Shown here piece by piece: positions 1-10,898 of a stretch of 49,875 nucleotides of DNA (positions within the stretch are counted from its first letter, which is position 1; every line of letters begins with the position of its first letter). The stretch comes from Halieaceae bacterium (GTDB taxonomy: Bacteria > Pseudomonadota > Gammaproteobacteria > Pseudomonadales > Halieaceae): the NCBI GenBank assembly GCA_018666295.1, contig JABIZW010000208.1, positions 1 to 49,875 of the forward strand. Direction: 5' to 3'. The translations under genes and the position numbers were made by a program. A model generated the notes under the pieces. The model was not told the origin of the DNA. It worked only from the letters and a program-made list of their open reading frames with translations, and did not search any database.

Positions 1-816
1 AAGCCCTGAGTTTGATTGCACTTTCCCGGTATCACCTGCCGCGAGACTCGGAATGATCTGTGAAAACATGCTGGGAATATCACTCAGTTTTCGCCAGCCA
101 AGATCGCCGCCGCGAAAGGCAAAGGGCTCTTGGACATTCACTGCTTCAGAAAAATTCATTCCCGCTAAAACACTGGCCAATACCCCGTCGACAAAATCTT
201 CCTTAACCGCACGTGTCTCTGCGTTATCCGATCTTGAAATGGGAAGGAGTGCTTGTATGACGCGATATTCAGGTTCGGTCAGCGCCGCACCCTCTTCAGT
301 GGTCATGAAGTTATCGACTTCTTTCTCGGTGATATTGATGTCACGCATCACACTGCCCTGCTGGACACGCTGGATGGCGAGCTCGTCTCGGAGGCCCTCT
401 CGCATTTCAACGTAGTCCTGGCCACTTTGAGCCAGTGCGTCTCTGAACTGTTCCAGCGTCAGACCGTTTTGCGCTGCAATTCTGGTCATTGACTGGTCTA
501 ACTGCGCGTCAGGAATTCGAACACCAAAGCGATCAGCGAGCTGTAACTGAATACTTTCAAGGATTAGCCTGTCCAGTGTCTCCTGGACCACGGTGTCGTC
601 ATCGGGCAATGCGATATCCCGTTGCTCGGCGGAGGATTTAACTTGTTTGACACGATCTCGTACCTCACTGGCCAAAATGATGTCTTCGTCCACGATCGCG
701 ACAATGGTATCCAGCGGCGTCATTTGCGCGAGCGCAATCGACGGTGCTGTAGCTGAGAGAGTGGCGAGCGTTGCGAGGCTCGCAGCGACAACTGATTTAA
801 ACCTAATGTTTAGCAT
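1..816 (-). CDS. surA: Periplasmic chaperone / peptidyl-prolyl isomerase SurA (C-terminus truncated by window start)
   Basis: Minus-strand reading from ATG at 816: MLNIRFKSVVAASLATLATLSATAPSIALAQMTPLDTIVAIVDEDIILASEVRDRVKQV...; signal peptide plus SurA N-domain; lies directly downstream of lptD, as in the conserved lptD-surA pair. Confidence 0.9.
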   Translation of the reverse strand, partial: MLNIRFKSVVAASLATLATLSATAPSIALAQMTPLDTIVAIVDEDIILASEVRDRVKQVKSSAEQRDIALPDDDTVVQETLDRLILESIQLQLADRFGVRIPDAQLDQSMTRIAAQNGLTLEQFRDALAQSGQDYVEMREGLRDELAIQRVQQGSVMRDINITEKEVDNFMTTEEGAALTEPEYRVIQALLPISRSDNAETRAVKEDFVDGVLASVLAGMNFSEAVNVQEPFAFRGGDLGWRKLSDIPSMFSQIIPSLAAGDTGKVQSNSGL

Positions 817-3220
817 TAAACCCTCTGATCATATCTTGCATGAGGTTATCGACTCGGCCACCAAAGCCGCCCAAGCCTTTTAAAATGAATTGAAATTGGA
901 ACGCGCGGTCTCGCGTAAGTTCCGGTTCCGCTATAAACACATCTGCCTCTCTGAGTGCATCGAGATAGCTCATGTAAATGAGACGCACTCGCCAGCAGCA
1001 GCCATCGTACTCGACACCGATCATATCTTCCACGCTACTACCAATCTCGAGCGAGTACCGTATTGCGCCGAATGCGCTCCAGTTCTCATTGAGTGGGATG
1101 TAAGCAGAGGTATTGACCTGCTCAGTCACCGGGCGTGTGGCGAAGGAAGGCGGGGGCTCACGGAGGGTATACCCGACATTGATCAAGGCGTTGTCACGGG
1201 GTCGGTAGCTGACCCGTACATTGGCGGCATCGAGCTTCTGATCATAACCGTCAAACAGTAGGTTGCTGTGGAGTGCCCAGCGCTCGCTCGCTCGAAGATC
1301 AAGTGCAAACGCCAGTGCAGAGCCCTTATCTGTGAGAGCGGCGTCGCTCTGCTTCAAGCGAACACGCTGATCTCGAAAGTTAACCACTTGGCCAAAACTG
1401 GCGGTGACGTGTTCTATACCTGTTTGCGCATCCACAAGCCGCGAGGTGACGCCGAGTGAGAGCTGGTCGGCGTCTGCCAGCCGGTCATACCCAGAAAATC
1501 GCGTCGTGCGGAAAAGTTGGCGGTAACTAAACGTGAGTTCGGCGCTGTCGAAGTCGGGTATGCCTTCGTGATCGTCGTAGCTCGCGTAGAGATAACGTGC
1601 TCTTGGCTCAAGGGTTTGTATGAATGATCGTCCAAGCACCTGGGTGCTGCGCTCAAATTCAAGTCCGCCATCAACGCTCAACACTGACGATGCGACAGAG
1701 GCATTGACCGTTTGATCGCTTTCTGGGGACTTGAGGCGATAGTTAATACCGCGGTGGAGCAGGGTTGTGTTGAGGAAGCCGTAGTCTCGAGTGATGGGAA
1801 GCCTGAGACCCACTTCGTGGAAAAATCGCTGTCCATCGACCTCTTCAAGATCGGTATCAAAGTTGGCGGCCTGAAGTTTTAAGAGGGGTTCGAATTGTCC
1901 CAATTTACGTTGACCTCGCCAGAGCGCGGTGATTTGGGGCAGGCGCTTGTAGTTATCGGTAATATCCTCGGTGATATTCTGAAACTGCTGTGCCTCAATA
2001 CCGAGTACCCAATTTTCTGCGAGCCAGTCAATACGCGCTCTCTGCAACAAGGCGGTTTGTCGTTGAGCGCTGAGCGTATTGTTTTCAAGGTCTCTCAAGT
2101 ATTCATTGTCACTGACCTTTGAGAAATCGATTGAGGTTCGTAATCGCGCTGAGGGGTCGCTGGACTGGTTAATGTTCAGCAGCCATCGATCCTGCTTCTC
2201 GCGGGTCGAGCTGAGATCGTCATCGTTTAAAAATCCCCCTGAGACATCCCAAAATCCGGTGCTGTTTGAGAGCCCTCGAGCATTAATCTGATGAAGCAAA
2301 CCGCGATCTTGGATCAGTCGCGGTGAGTAGGTCGCGTCGTAGTTTGGCGCCAGGTTCAGGTAAAGGGGTACGGTGACGTCGAGTCCGCCACGGGTGTCAC
2401 TACTAACATCGGGAAACAGCAAGCCCGTTTTGCGCTGGTCGCTGAGCGGGAACTGTATCCAAGGCAGGTAAGCGACCGGTATCCCTTTAATGTCGATGCG
2501 CGCGCCCCAGGCCTCACCGGTGTTGTTCTCGGGATCAATACGCAAATTCTCTGCGGTCACCTGCCAGCTTGGGTCCGTCGGTGCGCAAAATGTAAACTGG
2601 CCGTCTTCAATATCAAGCGAGCCGTTCCTGTCCCTGACCACACTCTCGGCAATGCCGTAAAGCTGTTGTTCAAACATGACAAACTCTGCATTTTTGAGCG
2701 CGGCTTGTTCGCTGAGGCTGTTGTAGTTGATTTCGTCGCCGTACATGGCGATGCCCGGCTCTCTGAGTTCCACGGGTCCTTTTGCGACTAACGTTTGCTC
2801 GACTCGGTCGATGTAGACCTCTTGCGCCTTAACTGTTCGGTAGCCTTGCGTTACCCTCACGTCACCTGAAAAAAGAAACGTACTGTCGGTAATGTCGCTG
2901 TCTCCGGCGCTAACCTCAAGGTCGAGTTCGTTGGGCGAAACTGAACGATCCACCTCTGCGAGTGGGTCTTGATATTGCCCTTTGCACTGCAGGCAGCGCG
3001 AATCACGGTCAGCGTCAGTGACACGCGCCAGCGGAATCCAGTTGAACCGTTTTTGTATGCGTTCTACTTTAAGTTCGTGGTCATCAGTCGGTGCTGAAAA
3101 CACGGCAGCAGGCCCGAGCACCCAAGTTACGACAAGGGTGGTCATCAAGACTGACAGTGGACGTTTTAAGAGTGTCTGCACAAACGGTTCGATGTGTGTT
3201 CGGGTTATTATCAGTGGCAC
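803..3220 (-). CDS. lptD: LPS-assembly protein LptD
   Basis: 805 aa ORF; signal sequence, OstA-like N-domain (CLQCKGQYQDPLAEV...GDVRVTQGYRTVKAQEVYIDR), LptD beta-barrel features (WLPWIQFPLSDQRKTGLLFP-like, EYDGCCWRVRL); adjacent to surA. Confidence 0.95.
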   Translation of the reverse strand: MPLIITRTHIEPFVQTLLKRPLSVLMTTLVVTWVLGPAAVFSAPTDDHELKVERIQKRFNWIPLARVTDADRDSRCLQCKGQYQDPLAEVDRSVSPNELDLEVSAGDSDITDSTFLFSGDVRVTQGYRTVKAQEVYIDRVEQTLVAKGPVELREPGIAMYGDEINYNSLSEQAALKNAEFVMFEQQLYGIAESVVRDRNGSLDIEDGQFTFCAPTDPSWQVTAENLRIDPENNTGEAWGARIDIKGIPVAYLPWIQFPLSDQRKTGLLFPDVSSDTRGGLDVTVPLYLNLAPNYDATYSPRLIQDRGLLHQINARGLSNSTGFWDVSGGFLNDDDLSSTREKQDRWLLNINQSSDPSARLRTSIDFSKVSDNEYLRDLENNTLSAQRQTALLQRARIDWLAENWVLGIEAQQFQNITEDITDNYKRLPQITALWRGQRKLGQFEPLLKLQAANFDTDLEEVDGQRFFHEVGLRLPITRDYGFLNTTLLHRGINYRLKSPESDQTVNASVASSVLSVDGGLEFERSTQVLGRSFIQTLEPRARYLYASYDDHEGIPDFDSAELTFSYRQLFRTTRFSGYDRLADADQLSLGVTSRLVDAQTGIEHVTASFGQVVNFRDQRVRLKQSDAALTDKGSALAFALDLRASERWALHSNLLFDGYDQKLDAANVRVSYRPRDNALINVGYTLREPPPSFATRPVTEQVNTSAYIPLNENWSAFGAIRYSLEIGSSVEDMIGVEYDGCCWRVRLIYMSYLDALREADVFIAEPELTRDRAFQFQFILKGLGGFGGRVDNLMQDMIRGFNAKH

Positions 3221-3265
3221 AGTGTAACGCGGAGGAGTCTACGGTGTTTTCGAGTATTTGTGGCA

Positions 3266-4345
3266 ATGCTGCGGATTTATACCGACACAAAGGAGAAGAC
3301 CTTGGTCTTTGGTGAACGCGAGCCAGAGTGTGCGTGGGTGGCGCGGATCCTAAACTGCGAAGCGGGCGCCGTCACGGCAGAGCTTATTGCGGGAGACGCA
3401 AGCCCTAGAAAGTTTTACCGCATCAGCGCGCCACCGACTCTTGATGTTCAAACCCGGATTCTCATGGTATCGCCAGCGACTGAGAACAACGAACGTTTCG
3501 TTCTGATTCAAGACGTTCTAGAGCGCGGTGGCGTGAGAGTTCCGAGACTGCTGCGCGCCGATCTTGGCTTGGGCTTTTTCCTTCTTGAAGACCTGGGTGA
3601 TGTCACCTTGTGGACTGCACTGCAGCACGGTCATAGCGAGGCCTTGTATCGGGGAGCGCTGGATACTTTGACTACACTGCGAGGGCTCCCGCTTACCGGT
3701 GTGGATCTGCCAATTTACGATGCGACTGAGCTTCAGCGAGAACTGGATATCTGCCCGGAGTGGTTTTTTTCAAAGGTATTGGGGCTAACACTCGATGAGA
3801 CGGCGTTAAACACGTTTAAGGCTTTCAGCGAATGTTTGGTCGCCGCATCGATCTCACAGCCACAGGGTCTTGTGCATCGTGACTTTCACAGCCGAAATTT
3901 GATGGTGTTGGGCAGTAATGTGTCGCCCGCGGTCATTGACTTTCAGGACGCCATCATAGGACCGCTCAGCTACGATGCCGTGTCACTGTTGAAAGACGTC
4001 TACATTGTCTGGCCACGTGAGCGACAGCTGGAGTGGTTGGCCTTTTATTGGGAGGCCCTTGTCTCGCTGGACCATTTGCCTGCGGACAGCTGGGCTGAAT
4101 TTGTCAGGTGCTACGACCTGATTGGACTTCAAAGGCACACCAAAATACTGGGTGTTTTTTCGCGCCTTTGGCTAAGAGATCATAAGCCCAGTTACATGGC
4201 CGATATCGCTGTGGTCGTGGGGTATATCGAGGAGGCCTGCGCCCTCTATGCTGACGCGTTTCCTGAGGTAGGGGAATTCTGGCGCTGGTTCGAGGCTCAT
4301 GCGCTGCCGCAAGCGACTCAGGCTGCCTGGTATAAAACAGCATGA
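3266..4345 (+). CDS. amgK: Aminoglycoside phosphotransferase-family sugar kinase (AmgK-like N-acetylmuramate/GlcNAc kinase)
   Basis: ORF 3194..4345; likely start MLRIYTDTKEK at ~3266; APH motif LVHRDFHSRNLMV...VIDFQDA; followed with overlap by a murU-like gene, divergent from lptD as in Pseudomonas. Confidence 0.88.
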   Translation: MLRIYTDTKEKTLVFGEREPECAWVARILNCEAGAVTAELIAGDASPRKFYRISAPPTLDVQTRILMVSPATENNERFVLIQDVLERGGVRVPRLLRADLGLGFFLLEDLGDVTLWTALQHGHSEALYRGALDTLTTLRGLPLTGVDLPIYDATELQRELDICPEWFFSKVLGLTLDETALNTFKAFSECLVAASISQPQGLVHRDFHSRNLMVLGSNVSPAVIDFQDAIIGPLSYDAVSLLKDVYIVWPRERQLEWLAFYWEALVSLDHLPADSWAEFVRCYDLIGLQRHTKILGVFSRLWLRDHKPSYMADIAVVVGYIEEACALYADAFPEVGEFWRWFEAHALPQATQAAWYKTA

Positions 4346-5010
4346 AGCACGCCATTATTCTTGCCGCGGGCGAAGGTCGTCGAATGAGGCCACTCACAGA
4401 CACACGGCCCAAGCCGCTCATTAAAATCGGGGGAAAATCTCTGCTTGAGCGTCATATCGAAGGCCTCTCTGCAGCTGGATTTACAGACATCGTCGTCAAC
4501 GCGTCGTATTTTGCATCGCAGATTGTCGATTTTTGTCACGCTCGAAAGTTCGGAGACGCTCGAATCACTGTGGTTGTGGAGGAGACGCCGCTTGAGACAG
4601 CGGGTGGCATTGTCAATGCACTGCCTTTGTTGGGCGAGCGTCCATTTGCGGTCGTAAACGGCGATGTCTATACCGATTTCCCATTTGCTCGACTGCAAGC
4701 GATTGATTTACAGAAGGACCTTGCTCACTTGGTGATGGTCCCAAATCCAGCACATCACCCCAAAGGTGATTTTGTCTTGGAACAGGGGCGCCTGATGGCA
4801 CTCGGTCAGTCTCGAGTGACGTATGCGGGGCTGTCAGTCATGAGGCCTGAATTGTTCGACGGTGTTAGACCGGGTAAGGCGGCGTTACGCCCGTTGCTCG
4901 ACACGGCCATTACTCAGGCGCGATTGTCCGCGCAGCTTTGGAGCGGACTGTGGTCAGATGTGGGTACGCCAGCGCGACTCCGAGAGCTTGAGAATAAGCT
5001 CGATCAATAG
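4342..5010 (+). CDS. murU: N-acetylmuramate alpha-1-phosphate uridylyltransferase MurU (nucleotidyltransferase)
   Basis: MKHAIILAAGEGRRMRPLTDTRPKPLIKIGGKSLLERHIE nucleotidyltransferase signature; 4-nt overlap with amgK. Confidence 0.9.
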   Translation: MKHAIILAAGEGRRMRPLTDTRPKPLIKIGGKSLLERHIEGLSAAGFTDIVVNASYFASQIVDFCHARKFGDARITVVVEETPLETAGGIVNALPLLGERPFAVVNGDVYTDFPFARLQAIDLQKDLAHLVMVPNPAHHPKGDFVLEQGRLMALGQSRVTYAGLSVMRPELFDGVRPGKAALRPLLDTAITQARLSAQLWSGLWSDVGTPARLRELENKLDQ

Positions 5011-5086
5011 CGGCGCGAGCTCACATTACTGGTGACTGGGGTCAACGCGCTTTACACTATGCGGCTTTAGCTTATTGGACTTTACA

Positions 5087-5758
5087 ATGCGTGATTACTT
5101 GATTGCTCCCTCGATCCTCGCGGCAGACTTTGCCCGACTGGGTGAAGACGTCGGTGCTGTTTTGGACGCGGGTGCCGACATTGTTCACTTCGATGTGATG
5201 GATAACCACTATGTACCCAACTTGTCCGTGGGCCCCATGGTGTGCAGTGCGCTGAGAGACTATGGAATTTCTGCGCCGATCGATGTGCACCTGATGGTTC
5301 AACCTGTCGATGCGCTTGTAGGTATGTTTGCCGATGCCGGTGCGTCCTACATTACCTTCCATCCCGAGGCCTCAACCCACGTGGATAGAACGCTTCAACT
5401 CATTCGTAACGCGGGCTGTAAAGCAGGTCTGGTTTTTAATCCTGCAACCCGTCTTGATGCGCTCAAATACGTACTGGATAAGATTGATATGGTTCTTCTC
5501 ATGTCGGTGAATCCGGGTTTTGGTGGTCAGTCATTTATACCGATGACGCTCGATAAGTTGCGTGAGGCACGTTCGTTGATTGATGAGTCGGGCTTGGATA
5601 TTCGTCTGGAGGTCGACGGTGGTGTGAGTCCTGCAAATATTCGGCAAGCTGCAGAGGCAGGCGCAGACACATTCGTTGCCGGCTCGGCGATTTTCAGCAA
5701 GCCCGACTACGCTGAAGTGATTAAAACCATGCGCGACGAGTTGGCTTTGGTGAAATGA
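5087..5758 (+). CDS. rpe: Ribulose-phosphate 3-epimerase
   Basis: [50 protein letters not shown]; classic Rpe; start probably 5087 rather than ORF start 5075. Confidence 0.96.
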   Translation: MRDYLIAPSILAADFARLGEDVGAVLDAGADIVHFDVMDNHYVPNLSVGPMVCSALRDYGISAPIDVHLMVQPVDALVGMFADAGASYITFHPEASTHVDRTLQLIRNAGCKAGLVFNPATRLDALKYVLDKIDMVLLMSVNPGFGGQSFIPMTLDKLREARSLIDESGLDIRLEVDGGVSPANIRQAAEAGADTFVAGSAIFSKPDYAEVIKTMRDELALVK

Positions 5759-7245
5759 CCCAGTCGCTGAGTCAGGCTCAATTTGACGCGCTCGCTTGCG
5801 AGGGATATTCCCGTGTCCCCGTGACGAGAACACTGTTGGCGGACACTGAAACGCCCCTGTCGACCTATGCAAAGCTTTGCGACAAGCCTTACTCGTTTTT
5901 GTTCGAATCGGTTGAGGGCGGCGAAAAGTGGAGCCGTTACTCCATCGTAGGATTACCCGCTCGGCATCGATTTGCTGTTGAGGGCACCACTATTTCACGG
6001 TTTACGAATGACCAACTGACCCGCACTTATGAGACGGCTGACCCCCTTCAGGATATTGAGGCGCTTCATCAGTCTGAAAACAGTGCGCCGCTTGAGTCCC
6101 TTCCTGTCTTTCACGGTGGGTGGGTCGGTTATTTTGGTTACGACACGGTTCGTTATGTTGAGCCAAAGTTATCGGGTACGGCCAACAAAGACACAATGGG
6201 AACTCCGGATATCTTGCTGGTGCTGGCTGAGGAGGTTGTCGTTTTTGACAATCTGCGCGGCACTCTTACGTTAATTGTGAATGCCGATACGTCACAAGCT
6301 GGCGCGTTTGAGTCCGCAACTGAGCGTCTCGAGGAACTCGAGCAACGACTGGCGGAGCCCATGCCGGCACTCTCTAACGTTGAGCTAGGCGCGATTGACA
6401 CGGCCGAGATTGAATCACGAGTTGAATTTGAGACCCAACAATCGACCTTTGAGTCTTGGGTTGCGCGAATTAAGGACTACATCCTTGATGGAGACGTGAT
6501 GCAAGTTGTGGTTTCACAGCGAATGACACTTCCGTTTACGTCTGATCCAATCAATCTTTATCGGGCGTTACGTCACTTGAACCCGTCGCCTTATTTGTTC
6601 TATCTCGATCTTGATGAGTTCCATATTGTGGGCAGTTCACCTGAAATTTTAGTCCGGTCTGAGCGTGGACAGATTACTGTGCGGCCGATCGCGGGCACGA
6701 TCCGCAGAGGGTCGGATGAGGAAGAAGATGCGATGCTAGCCGCGGCGCTACTTAATGACGAGAAAGAGCGGGCCGAGCACCTGATGCTGATTGACCTGGG
6801 TCGTAATGACGTGGGGCGTGTTGCGGCGCCTGGAAGCGTGGAGCTTACTGACAAAATGGTCATCGAGAAGTACTCGCATGTGATGCATATTGTTTCTAAT
6901 GTGACAGGCTCTGCAAGAGACGGTGTGACAGCCATTGACGCTTTACGAGCGACGTTACCTGCCGGCACGCTCAGTGGCGCGCCAAAGATTCGAGCCATGG
7001 AAATTATTGACGAGTTGGAGCCGGTTAAGCGCGGTGTCTACGGTGGTGCCATTGGGTATTTGACGTGGTCGGGCGACATGGACACAGCCATCGCCATTCG
7101 TACTGCGGTGATTAAAGACGGGCAGCTTGTCGTTCAGGCGGGTGCTGGGGTAGTGGCAGATTCAGTGCCGGCCTCTGAGTGGGAGGAGACCCTCAACAAG
7201 GCGAGAGCGGTGCTCAGGGCTGCGGCAATGGTAGAGGGGTGCTAA
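5755..7245 (+). CDS. trpE: Anthranilate synthase component I
   Basis: 496 aa; chorismate-binding motifs ([47 protein letters not shown]...[20 protein letters not shown]). Confidence 0.97.
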   Translation: MTQSLSQAQFDALACEGYSRVPVTRTLLADTETPLSTYAKLCDKPYSFLFESVEGGEKWSRYSIVGLPARHRFAVEGTTISRFTNDQLTRTYETADPLQDIEALHQSENSAPLESLPVFHGGWVGYFGYDTVRYVEPKLSGTANKDTMGTPDILLVLAEEVVVFDNLRGTLTLIVNADTSQAGAFESATERLEELEQRLAEPMPALSNVELGAIDTAEIESRVEFETQQSTFESWVARIKDYILDGDVMQVVVSQRMTLPFTSDPINLYRALRHLNPSPYLFYLDLDEFHIVGSSPEILVRSERGQITVRPIAGTIRRGSDEEEDAMLAAALLNDEKERAEHLMLIDLGRNDVGRVAAPGSVELTDKMVIEKYSHVMHIVSNVTGSARDGVTAIDALRATLPAGTLSGAPKIRAMEIIDELEPVKRGVYGGAIGYLTWSGDMDTAIAIRTAVIKDGQLVVQAGAGVVADSVPASEWEETLNKARAVLRAAAMVEGC

Positions 7246-7249
7246 TCCG

Positions 7250-7846
7250 ATGACTAAACCGAGTGTTGTGATGATCGATAACTACGATTCATTCACCTGG
7301 AATATCGTTCAGTACCTTTGGGAGTTGGGTGCCGAAGTCGGTGTGCACCGAAATGATGAAATTTCTATTGAAGAGATTGCATCCGCTAAGCCCGATCTCC
7401 TGTGTATCTCGCCGGGCCCTTGCTCACCCACTGAGGCAGGGGTATCTATTTCGGCTATTGAGCGATTTTCTGGTGAGTTACCGGTGTTTGGTATTTGCCT
7501 GGGTATGCAGAGTATAGGCGCGGCCTATGGTGGTGACGTGGTTAGAGCACCCGAGGTCATGCACGGAAAGACGAGTGAGGTCCACCATATTGGAAAGGGT
7601 GTCTTTAAAGATTTGCCCTCTCCGTTCACGGCCACCCGCTACCACTCTCTGGTTGTGGATCCCAAGACCCTGCCTGATTGTTTAGAGGTGACCGCGTGGA
7701 CTGTCGATGACCGGGGTGAGCGCGAGGTCATTATGGGCTTACGTCACCGAGATCTTGCAGTGGAAGGTGTGCAGTTTCATCCCGAATCAATCCTCACCGA
7801 GCACGGTCACGCCATGCTGCAAAATTTTCTGAACCAAGCGAGCTGA
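7250..7846 (+). CDS. trpG: Anthranilate synthase component II (glutamine amidotransferase)
   Basis: [16 protein letters not shown]...ISPGPCSP...[11 protein letters not shown]...[14 protein letters not shown]. Confidence 0.96.
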   Translation: MTKPSVVMIDNYDSFTWNIVQYLWELGAEVGVHRNDEISIEEIASAKPDLLCISPGPCSPTEAGVSISAIERFSGELPVFGICLGMQSIGAAYGGDVVRAPEVMHGKTSEVHHIGKGVFKDLPSPFTATRYHSLVVDPKTLPDCLEVTAWTVDDRGEREVIMGLRHRDLAVEGVQFHPESILTEHGHAMLQNFLNQAS

Positions 7847-7857
7847 GGTTTTTCAAA

Positions 7858-8898
7858 ATGAATATTCAAGCGGCAATCGCAGAGTTGGTCTCAGGGCAGT
7901 CGCTGTCGCGCGCTGACATGGAATCAGTGATGCTCACGGTCATGCAAGGTGAGGCGACTGAGGCTCAAATCGGCGGCTTGCTGATTGGATTGCGAATGAA
8001 AGGCGAAACAATCGACGAGATTGTTGGTGCAGCCAGCGTCATGCGCTCGCTCGCGACCCCCGTTTCGATTGATACCGACGGGCTCATCGATCTTGCTGGA
8101 ACCGGTGGCAGTGGCGCGAATTTATTCAATGTTTCAACGGCGGCTACTTTTGTTGTGGCGGCTGCGGGTGGCCGCGTTGCCAAGCACGGTAACCGTTCAT
8201 CAGGCGCTTCGGGTTCGTCAGATGTGCTCTCGGCGCTCGGCGTTGATCTGAGTGTCTCACCCGACGTCATCGCCGACTGTATCGATTCAATCGGTGTTGG
8301 TTTCATGTTCGCCCCCATGCACCACAGTGCAATGAAACACGCCATGGGCGCGCGACAACAACTGGCTGCGCGAACCATCTTCAATATTCTGGGCCCTCTG
8401 ACGAACCCTGCAGGCGCACGTCGACAAGTTTTGGGTGTCTTTTTGCCGTCACTGTGTGAGGTGCTCGCGGGGGCGCTGCGTGACTTGGGCGGTGAACACG
8501 TGATGGTCGTTCACGGATTGGATGGTTTAGATGAAATATCAGTCGCTGCGAAGACGCAGGTCTGCGAGCTTGTCGATGGGACGCTGAAAAGCTATCAGAT
8601 TGATCCTGCGGAATACGGACATGCACATCACTCAATCGACGATTTGTCGGTCGAAAATCCGGGAGAGTCTGCGAACCTGGTTCGAGCCGCATTGGGGGGC
8701 GATGGGTCGACGCGATCAGAGAAAGCGCGATCGATGATCGCGATGAATGCCGGTGCGGGTCTCTATGTGGGCGGGCAAGCCAGCACCTTGGCTGACGGCA
8801 TAGCGCTTGCAAGTGAGGCCATGCGGACAGGAAAAGCGCTTCAGGCGCTGGACGCATTTGTTGCAAAAACACAGAGTGCGGGCGCGGAAATAAAATGA
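7858..8898 (+). CDS. trpD: Anthranilate phosphoribosyltransferase
   Basis: [47 protein letters not shown]... Confidence 0.97.
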   Translation: MNIQAAIAELVSGQSLSRADMESVMLTVMQGEATEAQIGGLLIGLRMKGETIDEIVGAASVMRSLATPVSIDTDGLIDLAGTGGSGANLFNVSTAATFVVAAAGGRVAKHGNRSSGASGSSDVLSALGVDLSVSPDVIADCIDSIGVGFMFAPMHHSAMKHAMGARQQLAARTIFNILGPLTNPAGARRQVLGVFLPSLCEVLAGALRDLGGEHVMVVHGLDGLDEISVAAKTQVCELVDGTLKSYQIDPAEYGHAHHSIDDLSVENPGESANLVRAALGGDGSTRSEKARSMIAMNAGAGLYVGGQASTLADGIALASEAMRTGKALQALDAFVAKTQSAGAEIK

Positions 8899-9710
8899 TG
8901 TCACAGGGTACTCCCACGGTTTTAAAGCGTATTTGCGACAGGAAGCTTGAGGAAATTGCCGACAGAAAGCGCCTCGTCACACTGGGTGACTTGAGGGTGC
9001 GTGCGGCGTCTCAAGATCAGCCGCGTGGCTTTCGTCGTGCGTTGCAATCGCGCATCGATGCGGGTATTCCCGGTGTCATTGCAGAGGTAAAAAAAGCCAG
9101 CCCAAGTAAGGGCGTGATCCGGGAAGATTTTGACGCAGCCTGGATTGCTAAAAGTTACGCGCAAGGTGGCGCCGCATGCCTATCGGTCTTAACAGACATT
9201 GATTTCTTTCAGGGTGCTGACGAATACCTTCGCAAGGCCCGAGCGGCGTGCGATCTGCCAGTGTTGCGCAAGGACTTTACCTTGGATGCTTACCAAATTT
9301 GGGAGGCTAGAGCGCTGGGAGCCGATGCAATTTTACTGATAGTTGCGTGTCTTGATGACGCTCAACTGCACGACTTGTTCCAACAGGCGTGCGAGGCTCA
9401 ACTGGATGTTTTAGTTGAGGTTCACGATCGCCATGAGCTCGATAGAGCGCTTGCGCTTGACCTTGACCTTATTGGGATCAACAACCGCGACTTGCACACC
9501 TTTGATACGGATTTAAATACGACGCTGAACTTGCTTGCCCATGTGCCCAGCGGGGTGACTGTCGTAACGGAAAGTGGATTGCACGCCGCTGACGACATGC
9601 GGCTTATGTTACATCAGGGGGTGTCCACGTTTCTCATTGGGGAGTCGTTTATGCGACAGCCCTCACCTGGAGACGCACTGGCAGGCATGGTCTTGGGTGC
9701 GACGCGCTAA
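8895..9710 (+). CDS. trpC: Indole-3-glycerol phosphate synthase
   Basis: [20 protein letters not shown]...[17 protein letters not shown]...[26 protein letters not shown]. Confidence 0.97.
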   Translation: MMSQGTPTVLKRICDRKLEEIADRKRLVTLGDLRVRAASQDQPRGFRRALQSRIDAGIPGVIAEVKKASPSKGVIREDFDAAWIAKSYAQGGAACLSVLTDIDFFQGADEYLRKARAACDLPVLRKDFTLDAYQIWEARALGADAILLIVACLDDAQLHDLFQQACEAQLDVLVEVHDRHELDRALALDLDLIGINNRDLHTFDTDLNTTLNLLAHVPSGVTVVTESGLHAADDMRLMLHQGVSTFLIGESFMRQPSPGDALAGMVLGATR

Positions 9711-10402
9711 GACGCGCTATTCCGCGGCTCGCGCAGCACCACGATGGTTTTACCCGCGACTGTAATATAGCCATCCCCCGTCAGCATTTTCAGGACGCGG
9801 CCGGCCATTTCTCGCGAACAACCCACGAGTTTTCCGAGTTCTTGGCGAGTGACACGAACTTGCATACCGTCTGGGTGCGTCATCGCTTCAGGCAAGGTCG
9901 TCAGCTGAATCAGTGAGCGATGGATCCGCCCATAAACATCAATAAACGTGAGATCGGCAAGTTTCCGGGTTGTATTTTTGAGTCGTTGTCCAATTTGCGA
10001 GGTCAGTGCGTAGAGGACGTCAGGGTATCGCTGTCGGATCGCGTGAAAGTCATCGTAACTAATTTTGGCGAATACACAGGGCGTTCGTGTCACGAGGTTA
10101 GCGGTACGGGTTTCTTCCCCAAACAGTCCCATTTCACCAAAGAATTCGCCGGGGTTGAGGTACGAAACCACCATCTCTTGCTCGGGGTCCTCAACGTCGT
10201 CGACAATCACCGAGACCGACCCTTCTAAGATGAGGTAAAAGTCTTGACTGAGCTCACCCTGACGGAATACGACCGACTTTGACTTCATAGTGATGCGCTC
10301 ACAGTGCTCGAGGAAAGCCTCGGCATTCGGAATACGCTTGCTCACAAGGTAGTTCATAGTGTCACGCCGTTGTGTGATTCGTAGCACGCTTTGCATTAGC
10401 AT
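9707..10402 (-). CDS. crp: CRP/Vfr-type cAMP-responsive transcriptional regulator
   Basis: Cyclic-nucleotide-binding domain ([28 protein letters not shown]) and HTH ([24 protein letters not shown]); Pseudomonas-like neighbourhood trpC-crp-osmC-coq7. True start may be the internal [11 protein letters not shown]. Confidence 0.92.
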   Translation of the reverse strand: MLMQSVLRITQRRDTMNYLVSKRIPNAEAFLEHCERITMKSKSVVFRQGELSQDFYLILEGSVSVIVDDVEDPEQEMVVSYLNPGEFFGEMGLFGEETRTANLVTRTPCVFAKISYDDFHAIRQRYPDVLYALTSQIGQRLKNTTRKLADLTFIDVYGRIHRSLIQLTTLPEAMTHPDGMQVRVTRQELGKLVGCSREMAGRVLKMLTGDGYITVAGKTIVVLREPRNSAS

Positions 10403-10474
10403 AGCCCCCCTGTGGGTGCGGTGCCAATCGTTTACGAGAAAAAGACCAACTGAAGGTGAAACGGGGAAGCTAAA

Positions 10475-10894
10475 ATGGAAGGTTCTGTGAAGTGGGTGGA
10501 TGGTGTCATGTTCTTGGGGGAGTCAAGCTCTGGCCACAGTGTTGTTATGGATGGGCCTGAAGAGCTGGGCGGTAAGAATCATGGGTTGAGGCCGATGGAG
10601 ATGCTGCTCTTGGGGACTGGCGGTTGCGCGCTTTTTGACGTCGTCACAATGCTTAAAAAATCACGCCAAGCCCTAACCAACGGTCGAGTAGAGCTTCAAG
10701 CGGTGCGTGCTGAGGCGGTACCCGCAGTGTTTACGGCTATTAATCTCCACTTTGTCATTGAAGGTGATGGAATAAAAGAAAGCCAGGTGGCACGCGCAGT
10801 ACAGCTATCCGCTGAAAAGTATTGTTCAGCGTCGATCATGCTGGCAACGGGCGGGGTCAAAGTGACCCACACGCACGAAACGATCAGCCGTTGA
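10475..10894 (+). CDS. OsmC family protein (YhfA-like)
   Basis: 139 aa; GPEELGGKNHGLRPMEMLLLGTGGCALFDVVTML ... EKYCSASIMLATGGVKVTHTHE. Confidence 0.88.
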   Translation: MEGSVKWVDGVMFLGESSSGHSVVMDGPEELGGKNHGLRPMEMLLLGTGGCALFDVVTMLKKSRQALTNGRVELQAVRAEAVPAVFTAINLHFVIEGDGIKESQVARAVQLSAEKYCSASIMLATGGVKVTHTHETISR

Positions 10895-10898
10895 GTGA

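Noticed and set aside
53-1459. Plus-strand ORFs (53..415, 253..492, 593..883, 890..1261, 1268..1459)
   Set aside because: All antisense to surA/lptD, low-complexity compositions, no domain or RBS support.
8381-8980. 199-aa minus-strand ORF opposite trpD/trpC
   Set aside because: Arg/Pro/Ser/His-rich shadow ORF antisense to two clear biosynthetic genes; no recognisable domain.
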